From NCBI GenBank assembly GCA_028701635.1, contig JAQVQJ010000018.1:1-13549 (forward strand): DNA of 13,549 nt. Direction: 5' to 3'. This stretch comes from Clostridia bacterium (GTDB taxonomy: Bacteria > Bacillota_A > Clostridia > Christensenellales > UBA1242). Of the stretch, positions 1-8,407 are shown one piece after another. Below the pieces are notes generated by a model. The model was given only the letters and a program-made list of their open reading frames with translations, did no database searches and had not been told where the DNA came from. The translations under genes and the position numbers were made by a program. Each line of letters opens with the position of its first letter. The stretch's first letter is position 1.

Positions 1-291
1 TGAAGCCGGCATGACAATAATAATATGATAACCAAGTTCTTTACCAAAAGCTGATAAAGATATACCAGTATTACCAGATGTCGCTTCAATAATTGTTGAA
101 CCAGGATGAATCACACCTTTTTCTTGATAATCTTTGAGAATTTCTATAACGGCGCGATCTTTAACAGAACCCGCCGGATTTTCTTTTTCTAATTTAGCAA
201 AAAGATGACATTCAAGATTAAAATGTTTTTCGATATTAGATAACTGTTGGATAGGAGTATTGCCAACAAGAGCAGATTGTATTTTTTTCAT
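1..291 (-). CDS. cysK: Cysteine synthase (O-acetylserine sulfhydrylase), 5' part only
   Basis: This is the first 97 codons of a PLP-dependent cysteine synthase that runs off the left edge of the window. The family makes L-cysteine from O-acetylserine and sulfide in the cytoplasm. Visible in the translation are the family N-terminus LVGNTPI (residues 8-14), the NPAGSVKDR motif (38-46) whose Lys44 would form the PLP Schiff base, and the phosphate/substrate loop TSGNTG (71-76). The ATG is the only sensible start because the conserved N-terminus follows at once. No Shine-Dalgarno site precedes it; a TATAAT lies 7 bases upstream, suggesting a leaderless mRNA. A sample of 60 bases (121-180) has 24 G+C, well above the polysaccharide genes to its right, so this is native flank. 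Cystathionine beta-synthase-like relatives cannot be wholly excluded from the N-terminal part alone. Confidence 0.9.
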   Translation of the reverse strand, partial: MKKIQSALVGNTPIQQLSNIEKHFNLECHLFAKLEKENPAGSVKDRAVIEILKDYQEKGVIHPGSTIIEATSGNTGISLSAFGKELGYHIIIVMPAS

Positions 292-504
292 CTCGTTAAT
301 TATAAAAGTAATTCAAAGAATAGTGAAGCAAGACGCCGTTTTGAGCATTATTTGTTATTTTTTTATTAAGGAAGTCGGACAATAATGCATTATTAATATG
401 TATAAAATTTGTAATCTTCTACTATCAACACATATTGGCTATTAATTATCCACAAAAAGATTCTAATAATTGTTATTATGAAGGCGTTTTCACATCACGA
501 AAGT
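292..504. other. AT-rich divergent intergenic region with palindromes
   Basis: This is the non-coding stretch between cysK (leftward) and the ugd promoter (rightward). Apart from the cysK promoter I see no gene and no RNA structure I can name. It contains a perfect 14-base palindrome, AATAATGCATTATT (381-394), and a second inverted repeat TAATAA-TTG-TTATTA (464-478). Both are AT-rich and could be operators or chance. The ugd reading frame stays open back to an ATG at 478, but that upstream extension is better read as promoter DNA. Confidence 0.4.
299..327 (-). promoter_or_regulatory. Predicted promoter of cysK, leaderless layout
   Basis: On the minus strand a TTCACT (-35, 4 of 6 consensus; bases 322-327) is followed after 17 bases by a perfect TATAAT (-10; 299-304). 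The -10 ends 7 bases before the cysK ATG, so transcription would begin at or very near the A of the start codon. There is no AGGAGG-like site between them. Inferred from sequence only. Confidence 0.6.
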
Positions 505-533
505 TTGACCAAAGACATTAAAAAATATAAAAT
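505..533 (+). promoter_or_regulatory. Predicted sigma-A promoter of the polysaccharide operon
   Basis: TTGACC (505-510; 5 of 6 consensus) is followed after exactly 17 bases by TAAAAT (528-533; 5 of 6). Transcription would start near 540, giving a leader of about 25 bases with a Shine-Dalgarno-like site before the ATG at 565. It lies inside the in-frame extension 478-564, which argues that this extension is not translated. It is the only good promoter I see for the five-gene operon that ends at 7280. Confidence 0.65.
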
Positions 534-548
534 ACACATATCAAAAAG

Positions 549-554
549 AAAGGA
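549..554 (+). promoter_or_regulatory. Ribosome binding site that decides the ugd start
   Basis: AAAGGA sits 10 bases before the ATG at 565, and no such site precedes the upstream in-frame ATG at 478. With the promoter at 505-533 this favours 565 as the true start. Confidence 0.6.
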
Positions 555-564
555 TGTTTATAAA

Positions 565-1773
565 ATGAAAATCGCTGTAGCAGGAACGGGTTATGTTGGA
601 TTATCACTTGCAACATTGTTAGCTCAACATAATGAAGTGGTTGCCGTTGATATCGTTGCTGATAAGGTTGATAAAATAAATAATCGTATCTCTCCGATAC
701 AAGACAAAGAGATCGAAAATTTTTTGTTGACCAAAGATTTAAAATTGGTAGCAACACTTGATTACGAGAAGGCATATCGAAATGCCGATTTTGTAATCAT
801 TGCCACCCCGACTAATTATGACCCAAATAAAAACTTTTTTGACACAACTAACGTAGAAGAAGTAATTGAAAAAGTTATTAAGATTAATCCTCGGGCCGTT
901 ATGGTTATTAAATCTACTATTCCCGTTGGTTATACTGAAAATGTAAAGAAAAAGTACAACTGCAATAATATAATTTTTTCCCCCGAATTTTTAAGGGAAT
1001 CAAAAGCACTTTATGACAATCTATATCCTTCAAGAATTATTGTTGGATACTCACAAATAGATGAAAAACTTAAAATAAAGGCACACATTTTTGCAAATCT
1101 TTTAAGTGATGGGGCAATAAAAAAAGACATTCCTATATTGTTCATGGAGTCAACAGAAGCAGAAGCAGTAAAACTCTTCGCTAATACATACTTAGCACTT
1201 AGAGTTGCTTATTTTAATGAATTAGATACTTACGCTGAAAGCAAGGCGTTAGATACAAAATCAATCATTGATGGGGTGTGTTTGGATCCCAGAATTGGAA
1301 CACATTACAATAATCCATCTTTCGGATATGGTGGTTATTGTTTGCCAAAAGATACAAAACAATTAAAAGCAAACTTTGACCAAGTCCCAGAAAATTTGAT
1401 TTCTGCGATTATTGAATCAAATCGTACAAGAAAGGATTTCATAACTAATCAAATATTGAAAAGAATGGAGTTTACAAAAACTGACTTAAAAACTTTTACA
1501 GTTGGTATATATAGATTAACAATGAAAAGTAATAGCGATAATTTTAGAAACTCCTCTGTGCAAGGAATAATGAAAAGACTAGAATCAAAAGGAGTTAATA
1601 TGATTATTTTTGAGCCTAATCTAAATGATGATCGTTTTTTCAACTCGAAAGTGTATCATAATCTTGAAGATTTTTTTACTGATTCAACAATAATTGTTGC
1701 CAATCGCTTTGAAGACTGCCTGATTCCAGTTAAAGACAAAGTATTCACTAGCGATAAATATAAACGTGATTAA
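565..1773 (+). CDS. ugd: UDP-glucose 6-dehydrogenase
   Basis: Oxidises UDP-glucose to UDP-glucuronate with two NAD+, a cytoplasmic step that supplies acidic sugar for capsule. The 402-residue protein has the Rossmann motif GTGYVG (7-12), [33 protein letters not shown], Lys203 within [14 protein letters not shown], and the catalytic cysteine Cys259 in [13 protein letters not shown]. These positions match Lys204 and Cys260 of Streptococcus pyogenes HasB, which is also 402 residues long, and much of the chain resembles E. coli Ugd. I chose the ATG at 565 because the nucleotide-binding strand ([12 protein letters not shown]) begins there, as in homologues, and because promoter and ribosome site lie just upstream; an in-frame ATG at 478 would add 29 unlikely residues. 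It is the first gene of the operon, with 12 bases to the next dehydrogenase, whose Shine-Dalgarno site overlaps this stop codon. Confidence 0.96.
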   Translation: MKIAVAGTGYVGLSLATLLAQHNEVVAVDIVADKVDKINNRISPIQDKEIENFLLTKDLKLVATLDYEKAYRNADFVIIATPTNYDPNKNFFDTTNVEEVIEKVIKINPRAVMVIKSTIPVGYTENVKKKYNCNNIIFSPEFLRESKALYDNLYPSRIIVGYSQIDEKLKIKAHIFANLLSDGAIKKDIPILFMESTEAEAVKLFANTYLALRVAYFNELDTYAESKALDTKSIIDGVCLDPRIGTHYNNPSFGYGGYCLPKDTKQLKANFDQVPENLISAIIESNRTRKDFITNQILKRMEFTKTDLKTFTVGIYRLTMKSNSDNFRNSSVQGIMKRLESKGVNMIIFEPNLNDDRFFNSKVYHNLEDFFTDSTIIVANRFEDCLIPVKDKVFTSDKYKRD

Positions 1774-1785
1774 GGGGGAATTATT

Positions 1786-3096
1786 ATGGTTTTTAATCAA
1801 CTTATAGAAAAAAAGAAAAAATTGGCTGTAATTGGATTAGGTTATGTAGGGATGCCTTTAGCTGTTGAATTTGCTAAAAAGATTCTTGTTATCGGTTTTG
1901 ATATAAATGACAACAAAATTGCTCTTTATAAAAAAGGAATCGATCCAACAGGCGAAGTTGGAAATGAAGAAATAAAAAAAAGCACAATCGATTTTACGAA
2001 TGACGAAAACATGCTTAAAGATGCAACTTTTTTTGTTGTGGCTGTCCCCACTCCAATTAATCAAGATAAAACTCCGGATTTATCACCAGTTATTGGAGCT
2101 TCTGAAGTCGTAGGAAGAAATATTTCCAAAGGGGCAGTCATAGTTTATGAATCAACAGTTTATCCAGGTGTAACTGAAAGTGTTTGTATTCCTATAATAG
2201 AGAAAATTTCTGGTTTGAAATGTGGACTAGATTGGAAAATCGGCTATTCTCCTGAGAGAATAAATCCTGCAGATAAAGTACATAGAGTATGGAACATTAA
2301 AAAAATAGTGTCTGGATGTGATGCCGAATCTTTAGAAGATATTGCAGACGTTTACTCATTAATAATTGAGGCTGGAGTCCACAAAGCACCCAGCATTAAA
2401 GTAGCAGAAGCCGCTAAAGTTGTTGAAAATAGTCAAAGAGATATCAATATAGCTTTTATGAATGAGTTGGCAATGGTTTTTGATAAAATGAACATAGATA
2501 CAAAAGACGTTGTTGATGCAATGAACACTAAGTGGAATGCTTTAGGATTTGTTCCGGGTCTTGTAGGGGGTCATTGCATTGGAGTAGACCCTTATTACTT
2601 TGTTTATGAAGCCGAAAAACTGGGCTACCACAGTCAAATTATTTTATCTGGTAGAAAAGTTAATGATGATATGGGAATTTACATTTCTAACGTTATAGTC
2701 AGAGAGTTAACAAAAGCAAAGATTGATGCAAGCAGCGCTAAAATTTTAATTCTTGGCGCGACATTTAAAGAAAATTGCCCCGATGTTAGAAATTCTAAAG
2801 TATTTGATATTTACAACGGATTAAAAGGATATGGTATCAATGCTTTTGTTTTTGATCCTATATGCAATAAAGATGAGGTCGAAAAAGAATACAACGTTAC
2901 ATTGTGCTCAGACAAGGATTTAAATAGTTATGATTGTGTTGTTTTAGCTGTAGCTCATGATGTTTTCAAAACATTAATGATTGATAATTTATTCAAGAAA
3001 AATATTCCAAATAATCGTAAAATTATTATTGATATTAAGTCTATGTTTGACAAAACATCACTCTTAAACAAAGGTTATAAAGTTTGGAGATTATGA
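1786..3096 (+). CDS. tviB: UDP-N-acetylhexosamine 6-dehydrogenase (TviB/WbpA family)
   Basis: Nucleotide-sugar dehydrogenase of 436 residues, closest in motif to Salmonella TviB and Pseudomonas WbpA, which oxidise UDP-GlcNAc (or UDP-GalNAc) to the uronic acid. Seen: Rossmann motif GLGYVG (17-22), VAVPTPIN, YESTVYPG, GYSPERINP, KVAEAAKVVENSQRDINIAFMNELA, the catalytic Cys264 in GGHCIGVDPYY, and the C-terminal LGATFKENCPDVRNSK. The GGHCIG form and SPERINP separate it from the UDP-glucose type encoded just upstream, so the two are not simple duplicates. A strong AGGGGGAA ribosome site overlaps the ugd stop codon. Its TGA stop overlaps the ATG of the next gene (ATGA), showing translational coupling. 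GlcNAc versus GalNAc specificity cannot be decided here; no C4-epimerase (TviC-like) or C2-epimerase lies in the window. Arginine codons are almost all AGA. Confidence 0.92.
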   Translation: MVFNQLIEKKKKLAVIGLGYVGMPLAVEFAKKILVIGFDINDNKIALYKKGIDPTGEVGNEEIKKSTIDFTNDENMLKDATFFVVAVPTPINQDKTPDLSPVIGASEVVGRNISKGAVIVYESTVYPGVTESVCIPIIEKISGLKCGLDWKIGYSPERINPADKVHRVWNIKKIVSGCDAESLEDIADVYSLIIEAGVHKAPSIKVAEAAKVVENSQRDINIAFMNELAMVFDKMNIDTKDVVDAMNTKWNALGFVPGLVGGHCIGVDPYYFVYEAEKLGYHSQIILSGRKVNDDMGIYISNVIVRELTKAKIDASSAKILILGATFKENCPDVRNSKVFDIYNGLKGYGINAFVFDPICNKDEVEKEYNVTLCSDKDLNSYDCVVLAVAHDVFKTLMIDNLFKKNIPNNRKIIIDIKSMFDKTSLLNKGYKVWRL

Positions 3097-4400
3097 TGTC
3101 TTCCGTGCATAAAAAGTCTTTTCCTGCTTTTCTTTTATTAATATCGCTTTTAATTGTATCTTCATGTTCAATTAATGATGATAGAAACAATTTTATAGAT
3201 CCATTTGTACCTACCAAAGATAGCACAATGGAACCTTCATCAATTTGGAATGGTTCCGTTGATTTAAGTTTTTTCAATCAATCAAATACAATTTTGTATA
3301 TTGAAAGTGGAGAACAACTTGCGGGATTGGCTCATTTGGTTAATCAAGGAGAAAATTTTTCTGGTTTTAGGATTGAATTGTTGAACGATATTTATTTGAA
3401 TAACACAGAAGATTTTGATGCTTGGACATACAATAACTCCGAACTCAATGTATGGATTCCAATTGGAAACATGGAATCAGATAACAATTTTGAAAAATCG
3501 TTTTGTGGAACATTTGATGGAAATAACTTTTCGATTTTTGGGATGTTTATTAATGATTCACTACTAACTAATCACCCCGATTTTTTGTGTGCGGGTCTGT
3601 TTGGAAGCATTTCCAATACAAATAAATCATTAAATTTTGTCAATTTAACTAGTATTAAAATTGAAAAATCTTTAATAACTGTAAACCATTCAAATTTATA
3701 TTTTAAATACGTGGGCTCTGTTGTTGGTAAATCCTATGGGGGTGGTGGGTATGGAAAGATCAATGGATTAATAAATATAATAAGTGACACTGTTATCTAT
3801 GCACCATCACATAATTATATAGCTGGTATTGTGGGTTCTTCAGGGACCAACATTATTAATTCTGCATTTTTAGGAAGTATTTTCACTGAAAGTAGCAATA
3901 AATATATATGTGGTATCGCGTGTGCAAATACTTTTCCAATGTTTATAGTAAATTCTTTTACATCAAGCGATATAGGTTTATCAGCTAAAAACAATTATGC
4001 AGACAACGGAATTTTAACAGACTTTGGAATTACATATAATTGCTATTTTATTAGAGAGGATTCAATAAATTTTCATCTTTTTGGGACATCGCGAATTAGA
4101 AGCATTGAAAATAATCTTTTATTTTTTTCACGTGGTAATGGTGTTTTTGACAAAATATCTCTCGAAGTAAGCATTTCCCCGTTAGAGAAAGGCAAAAAAC
4201 ATAATGATATATACTATGCAGCAGACAACTATGTAGATGATGAACTAAACCTTCTTCAATATACTGTAGATTTAACTGATTTACTAAATGCCTTCATTGC
4301 AAAATGTTCCTTTTTAAATACTAGTTTTCTTCGTAATTGGACAAAAGACAGCATAGAGCACTCTATCTACCCAACTCTTAATGAATATGAAACTCAATAA
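3093..4400 (+). CDS. Secreted lipoprotein with GLUG-like repeats, function unknown
   Basis: Predicted surface lipoprotein of 435 residues. The N-terminus has two lysines (7-8), a hydrophobic core (10-22) and a lipobox-like VSSC with Cys25. Residues 68-105 (YIESGEQLAGLAHLVNQG, then LLNDIYL) and 119-153 (WIPIGN, then CGTFDGNNFSIFGMFIN) match the module that precedes GLUG repeats in bacterial surface proteins. Degenerate glycine-rich GLUG-like units follow: AGLFGSI (167-173), VGSVVGKSYGGG (207-218), IAGIVGSSG (243-251) and CGIACAN (273-279), suggesting a right-handed beta-helix or solenoid. The last third is not recognised. GGAG at 3086-3089 serves either the ATG at 3093 or the one at 3096; an upstream TTG at 3084 is unlikely. 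It overlaps the dehydrogenase by 4 bases and wzy by 20, so it is made with the polysaccharide enzymes. A role in holding or modifying the polymer, or as an adhesin, is only inference. Confidence 0.75.
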   Translation: MMSSVHKKSFPAFLLLISLLIVSSCSINDDRNNFIDPFVPTKDSTMEPSSIWNGSVDLSFFNQSNTILYIESGEQLAGLAHLVNQGENFSGFRIELLNDIYLNNTEDFDAWTYNNSELNVWIPIGNMESDNNFEKSFCGTFDGNNFSIFGMFINDSLLTNHPDFLCAGLFGSISNTNKSLNFVNLTSIKIEKSLITVNHSNLYFKYVGSVVGKSYGGGGYGKINGLINIISDTVIYAPSHNYIAGIVGSSGTNIINSAFLGSIFTESSNKYICGIACANTFPMFIVNSFTSSDIGLSAKNNYADNGILTDFGITYNCYFIREDSINFHLFGTSRIRSIENNLLFFSRGNGVFDKISLEVSISPLEKGKKHNDIYYAADNYVDDELNLLQYTVDLTDLLNAFIAKCSFLNTSFLRNWTKDSIEHSIYPTLNEYETQ

Positions 4401-5802
4401 AATAAAAATTGTGTACTGGCTTAAAAATAATTATTTGTTTTTTTTGTTGGGCTTTTTGATTGTTATTTCTTCTATACCCAACATAATTAATGAATTTTTC
4501 AAATATCAGAGCCTTTCTTTTAATATTTCAGATTTGTATTTTAAAGGTCCTGCCTTCATTATTTTCAGTATAGTAACCTTTTTATCAATTGCTAGACAAA
4601 AACTTTTAAATAGCAAACTATTTCTTTTTTTACTCACGATTTTTGTGGTTTTTTCTGTATATTCACTTGTCATGCCAAATCACATAATAACAAAATCACC
4701 ATCGTATGCGGACAGACCTGATTTATTTATTATCACCGAAATTGATATTAATGTCACCTTATTAAATTTATTTAATATATTAACATTGTGTATTTTTGCG
4801 TCTTTTTTTCTAATTGCATTACCAAACTCAAAGGTTAAAAAAAGGAATATTTTACATTTTACTTACTTTATTTTTGCATATTCTTTGTTTTCAATTATCT
4901 ATGCTTTTGTTGTTCAGGGTAAAGAGTACATTGTATTTTTATCTTCTCCATCTGGAACTGGCCTTTCTAAGTTCACATCGTTCTTTGGTAATAAAAACTC
5001 GTTTGGCTCAGTTATGTTAATTTCATTTCTTTTGTCCATGTATTGGTATAACGAGACTAAAAATTTCAAGTTTTTGTTCATTTCTTTTATATATATGGTT
5101 TTTAGTTTTATGACTTTTTCAAAAACATCAGCGTTTATTTCAGTCATAATCATGTCCATAGTTTATATAAACTTTTGTCGTCGAATCATTATAAGTCGTC
5201 ACAGAAGTTTTGATTTGCTGATTATAATCGTTCCAATAGTTTTACTTACTTCTTTGCTTTTTTTAATGTATATAGAACCTTTTAGTAATTTTTCCGTTTT
5301 TAAATTTTTAGCAAATATATTCAATAAATTTTTGGGTTTTGATGGTTCTATTAGCGGTAATGGTCTTTTTACTGGCAGAGAGGATTTTTGGTATTTCTCT
5401 TTTAAACTATTCTTATCACCTCAACATTTTTTGCTTGGTTATACACCTGCAGCAATTGATAACATTGTATTTGAATCTGCGATTAATATTTATGGTACAA
5501 AAAGTTTAATGTCAACATATGGAACAGTTTTTATTTCTTATGGTCTAATTGGAATAATTGTTTTTCTGCTTTTAATTTGTTATATTTTTAAGATAATTTT
5601 GCTCAAAAAAAAGAAGGAAAAAACTTTAATTAATACACTAGTTTTTATGTCTTATCTTGTCTATTCTTTTTTTGAGTCAATGGTTATTTTTGATTCGGCT
5701 ATAATTTGTATGATCTGGTCTTTCACTTGCATCCTTCCTATATTGAAAGTAAATGAAATTAATAGATACCTAGATATTAATTATAAAAGGGTTCACATAT
5801 GA
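4381..5802 (+). CDS. wzy: O-antigen/capsule polymerase-like membrane protein (Wzy/ligase family)
   Basis: Integral membrane protein of 473 residues with about ten or more hydrophobic segments, rich in Phe, Ile and Leu. Its pattern fits the O-antigen ligase/Wzy polymerase superfamily: FFGNKNSFGSVML (near residues 200-213), a long extracytoplasmic loop with GREDFW (332-337) and LLGYTPA (352-358), then STYGTVFISYGLIGIIVFLL before the last membrane helices. Wzy joins flipped repeat units on the outer face of the membrane. Overall sequence is poorly conserved in this family, so the call rests on topology, these motifs and the position directly before wzx. It starts 20 bases inside the lipoprotein gene; the ATG at 4387 is an alternative. 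No clear Shine-Dalgarno site is present, so translation is probably coupled. Its TGA stop overlaps the wzx ATG. Confidence 0.8.
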   Translation: MNMKLNKIKIVYWLKNNYLFFLLGFLIVISSIPNIINEFFKYQSLSFNISDLYFKGPAFIIFSIVTFLSIARQKLLNSKLFLFLLTIFVVFSVYSLVMPNHIITKSPSYADRPDLFIITEIDINVTLLNLFNILTLCIFASFFLIALPNSKVKKRNILHFTYFIFAYSLFSIIYAFVVQGKEYIVFLSSPSGTGLSKFTSFFGNKNSFGSVMLISFLLSMYWYNETKNFKFLFISFIYMVFSFMTFSKTSAFISVIIMSIVYINFCRRIIISRHRSFDLLIIIVPIVLLTSLLFLMYIEPFSNFSVFKFLANIFNKFLGFDGSISGNGLFTGREDFWYFSFKLFLSPQHFLLGYTPAAIDNIVFESAINIYGTKSLMSTYGTVFISYGLIGIIVFLLLICYIFKIILLKKKKEKTLINTLVFMSYLVYSFFESMVIFDSAIICMIWSFTCILPILKVNEINRYLDINYKRVHI

Positions 5803-7280
5803 TTACAGCAAAACGCGCAAGCACAAAAATGAATTATATTTACAGTTTACTTTATCAAGTTACTGCTATTTTTGTTCCTTTAATCACTACTCCATATTTG
5901 TCAAGAGTATTAATGGCGGAAGGAATTGGATCATATGGTTATACTTATTCTATTGTAGCCATTTTTACACTATTAGGATTGTTTGGTTTTAATATATACG
6001 GTCAGCGAGAGATAGCCAAAAATTCGGAAAATATATTTGAAAAATCAAAAGTGTTTTTAGAAATTATGATTGCCAAACTAATTGTATCATTGATTTCAAT
6101 TATAGTTTTTTTAATATTAGTTTTTTTAGAAGTTTTTGGAAAAGCATACACAATATTATTTATCTGTTTTTTACCTTCCATTTTATCCACAATTATCGAT
6201 TCAACATTTCTTTTGAAAGGAGACGAACAATTTAGAATTATTGCTTTACGAGACTTTATTATTAAAATCATTGGAATCATATGTGTCTTTGTTTTTGTTC
6301 GTAGCAAAAACGATATTTGGATTTATGCACTTTGTCATTCAATAATTGCTTTTTCTTCGATTGCCTCATTACTTTTTTATATTCCCAAAAAAATTATTCG
6401 AATACCATTGAAAAAGATTAATTTTTCAAAACATTTTGCTCCTGCATTTAGACTTTTTATTCCGGCGATTTCTGCTTTAGTGTTTGTTTATTTAGGCAAA
6501 GCATTGATTCAATGGATAACCAACGACACTTCAGAAGTTGGATATTATGAACAAGCGGAAAAACTGATAACAATGCTTTTTGGAATAATAACTACATTAA
6601 GTGCCGTTATGATTCCAAGAAATTCAGCAATTGCAAAAAAAGGCAATATTCGTGATTTGCATAATAACATTGAAAAGGTTATGAAATTTTCCTTTTTTAT
6701 AACTTTTCCAATGATGTTTGGTATTTTATCAATCTCAAAAATATTTTGTCCTGTTTTTTTTGGACCGGGATTCGATAAAACATCGATTCTTTTTTCGATT
6801 CTATCACCGATGTTAGTTTTGATGTCAATATCTAACATACTTGGAATGCAATATTTAGTTCCTATAAATAAAGAAAAAATCTATTCAAAATTCATATTTC
6901 TAATCGCTATGTTTAATATTTTAGTTAGTTCTATTTTAATTTACTTTTTTAGTTCTATTGGTGCTGTCTTAGGAGCATTATTAGCAGAATTTTTAGGCGT
7001 TCTTCTTTTTTCTCTCTATTGCAGAAAAGAAATTAATACAATGAAAATATTGTTAAATTCATGGAAGGTGATTTTAAGTTCGGCTATCATGTTCATTATT
7101 GTGTTATTTACTGCAAACATCGCCAAGCAAAACGCATTTACTGTACTACTTTTGGCAATTGAAGGAATCTCAGTGTATTGTTTCTTTTTATTCCTTTTAA
7201 AAGATGAAATGTTCTTACTAATAACCAAAACAATAACTAATGCTGCTTTAAAAATTACTCATTTTTTGAAGAAGAAATAA
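5799..7280 (+). CDS. wzx: Polysaccharide repeat-unit flippase (Wzx, MOP superfamily)
   Basis: Membrane protein of 493 residues with about 12-14 hydrophobic segments. The N-terminus, with FVPLITTPYLSRVLMAEGIGSYGYTYSI (25-52) and GFNIYGQREIAKN (63-75), is the hallmark of RfbX/Wzx-type polysaccharide exporters; later LLKGDEQF, YYEQAEKLITM and VMIPRNSAIAKKG also fit. Wzx moves undecaprenyl-linked repeat units across the cytoplasmic membrane to Wzy. Length is typical. The ATG overlaps the wzy stop (ATGA), with AAAAGGG about 8 bases upstream. The last 26 bases overlap the 3' end of the convergent GT4 gene, so no terminator lies between them. It is the last gene of the plus-strand operon. Confidence 0.93.
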   Translation: MITAKRASTKMNYIYSLLYQVTAIFVPLITTPYLSRVLMAEGIGSYGYTYSIVAIFTLLGLFGFNIYGQREIAKNSENIFEKSKVFLEIMIAKLIVSLISIIVFLILVFLEVFGKAYTILFICFLPSILSTIIDSTFLLKGDEQFRIIALRDFIIKIIGIICVFVFVRSKNDIWIYALCHSIIAFSSIASLLFYIPKKIIRIPLKKINFSKHFAPAFRLFIPAISALVFVYLGKALIQWITNDTSEVGYYEQAEKLITMLFGIITTLSAVMIPRNSAIAKKGNIRDLHNNIEKVMKFSFFITFPMMFGILSISKIFCPVFFGPGFDKTSILFSILSPMLVLMSISNILGMQYLVPINKEKIYSKFIFLIAMFNILVSSILIYFFSSIGAVLGALLAEFLGVLLFSLYCRKEINTMKILLNSWKVILSSAIMFIIVLFTANIAKQNAFTVLLLAIEGISVYCFFLFLLKDEMFLLITKTITNAALKITHFLKKK

Positions 7281-8373
7281 TTTCTGCATACAATTCTATG
7301 AATTTAACAATAATTTGATCCCATGAAAAAAGGTATGATTCTTTTTGACAATTTGGTTGAATCTTTTCATAGTAATCCACTAGATAATTATACTTATTAC
7401 AAAAATCCTTTTTACTCTTTATGTTAATCTGAAACCCTACTTTTCCTTCAGGGAAAGTTCCATCAATTCCAGTGTTTTTTGTATATAAAATTGGAGTTCC
7501 TTGAGATAGAGCTTCTATATACGCAAGACCAAATGTTTCGGTCTTAGAACACATTACAAATATATCGGCGTTATAATACATTATTTTAATTTTCTCAACT
7601 GGAAGAGCATCAATTCTTTCAACAAAGTTATATTTTGATAATTTGTTTTCAAGCAAATTATTCACAGCCCTTCCAACTACACTTAATTTACATTTTAAAT
7701 TAAACTTTTGAATAGATTTTGCAACATATAAAACATTTTTATTTTTATCATTTCGACCAACAAACAATAATTTCGGATTACCACTAATCTTTTTTATAAT
7801 AGGTTCATTATTATTTGTAGAAAAAAACGAATTAGATATACCATTTGGTATTATTGTACTATGCGAAACAACATATTCTTTGGTCATAACATTTCTGATA
7901 TTTTTAATAAATTTATCTCTTCCTGCTTTAGACACAAAAATAATTGATTTTGCGGAGCGCAAAATCAAGTTTTTATAAGAATTATGCATCTTATATAATT
8001 TAGCTAGATTATTAATATCTGAATTTCTTATTGTAAGAACAAAGGGTTTTTTATAAATAAGTGAAAGTTCATAAGTCACAGTTCCATTTGAATATAAAGA
8101 ATGAGCGTGAAATATATCAGCATTTTGGAGAATAGAATTAAACCGCGACTTTATAGCCTTAACTTCCTTTTTAATTTTTGTCTTCAAAAAAAATCTGTCA
8201 ATTTTGTTATAGCATTCAATAACATTATATTTGTCTTTTTTGTCATCATAACGTGAATCACCAAATCTAATAGGAATAATAACATTAGTGATAATTGCGT
8301 TATCTCTCAATCTAGAATAAATTTCTTCATAAAGATTTGTTTCAAAATATGAGTTGATATGTATAACATTCAT
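7255..8373 (-). CDS. Glycosyltransferase family 4, GT-B fold
   Basis: Retaining glycosyltransferase of 372 residues, cytoplasmic or membrane-associated, probably adding one sugar to the lipid-linked repeat unit. The N-terminal domain carries FHAHSLYSNGTVTYEL (89-102), where GT4 enzymes have an H-H/S acceptor loop, and VLTIRNSDINNL. The C-terminal nucleotide-sugar domain has IPNGISNSFF (175-184), KLLFVGRNDKNKN (201-213) and the E-x7-E motif E279-TFGLAYI-E287 followed by ALSQGTPIL. Donor and linkage cannot be read. It is the only locus gene on the minus strand. A GGGGTG lies 9 bases upstream of the ATG. Its 3' end overlaps wzx by 26 bases, and its 5' end is divergent from the acetyltransferase across a short region holding a 7-base inverted repeat. 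Confidence 0.92.
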   Translation of the reverse strand: MNVIHINSYFETNLYEEIYSRLRDNAIITNVIIPIRFGDSRYDDKKDKYNVIECYNKIDRFFLKTKIKKEVKAIKSRFNSILQNADIFHAHSLYSNGTVTYELSLIYKKPFVLTIRNSDINNLAKLYKMHNSYKNLILRSAKSIIFVSKAGRDKFIKNIRNVMTKEYVVSHSTIIPNGISNSFFSTNNNEPIIKKISGNPKLLFVGRNDKNKNVLYVAKSIQKFNLKCKLSVVGRAVNNLLENKLSKYNFVERIDALPVEKIKIMYYNADIFVMCSKTETFGLAYIEALSQGTPILYTKNTGIDGTFPEGKVGFQINIKSKKDFCNKYNYLVDYYEKIQPNCQKESYLFSWDQIIVKFIELYAEIISSSKNE

Positions 8374-8407
8374 AAATTTTCACACCCCGTCTTTATTGAT
8401 TTTTAAT

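Noticed and set aside
478..564. In-frame N-terminal extension of ugd from an ATG at 478
   Set aside because: It adds 29 residues absent from the family, has no ribosome site, and contains a good promoter (505-533); start placed at 565.
3084..3092. TTG start for the lipoprotein
   Set aside because: The TTG overlaps the GGAG ribosome site; the ATGs at 3093 or 3096 have better spacing.
565..3096. The two dehydrogenases as a recent tandem duplication
   Set aside because: Their catalytic motifs ([12 protein letters not shown] against GGHCIGVDPYY) and surrounding sequence belong to distinct subfamilies.
4814..5020. Short open frames inside wzy, wzx and other genes on either strand
   Set aside because: They lie wholly within well-supported genes, lack ribosome sites and give low-complexity products.
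7272..7284. AGAAAT-A-ATTTCT palindrome at the wzx/GT4 overlap as a bidirectional terminator
   Set aside because: The single-base centre leaves no loop, the arms are AT-rich and it lies within coding sequence.
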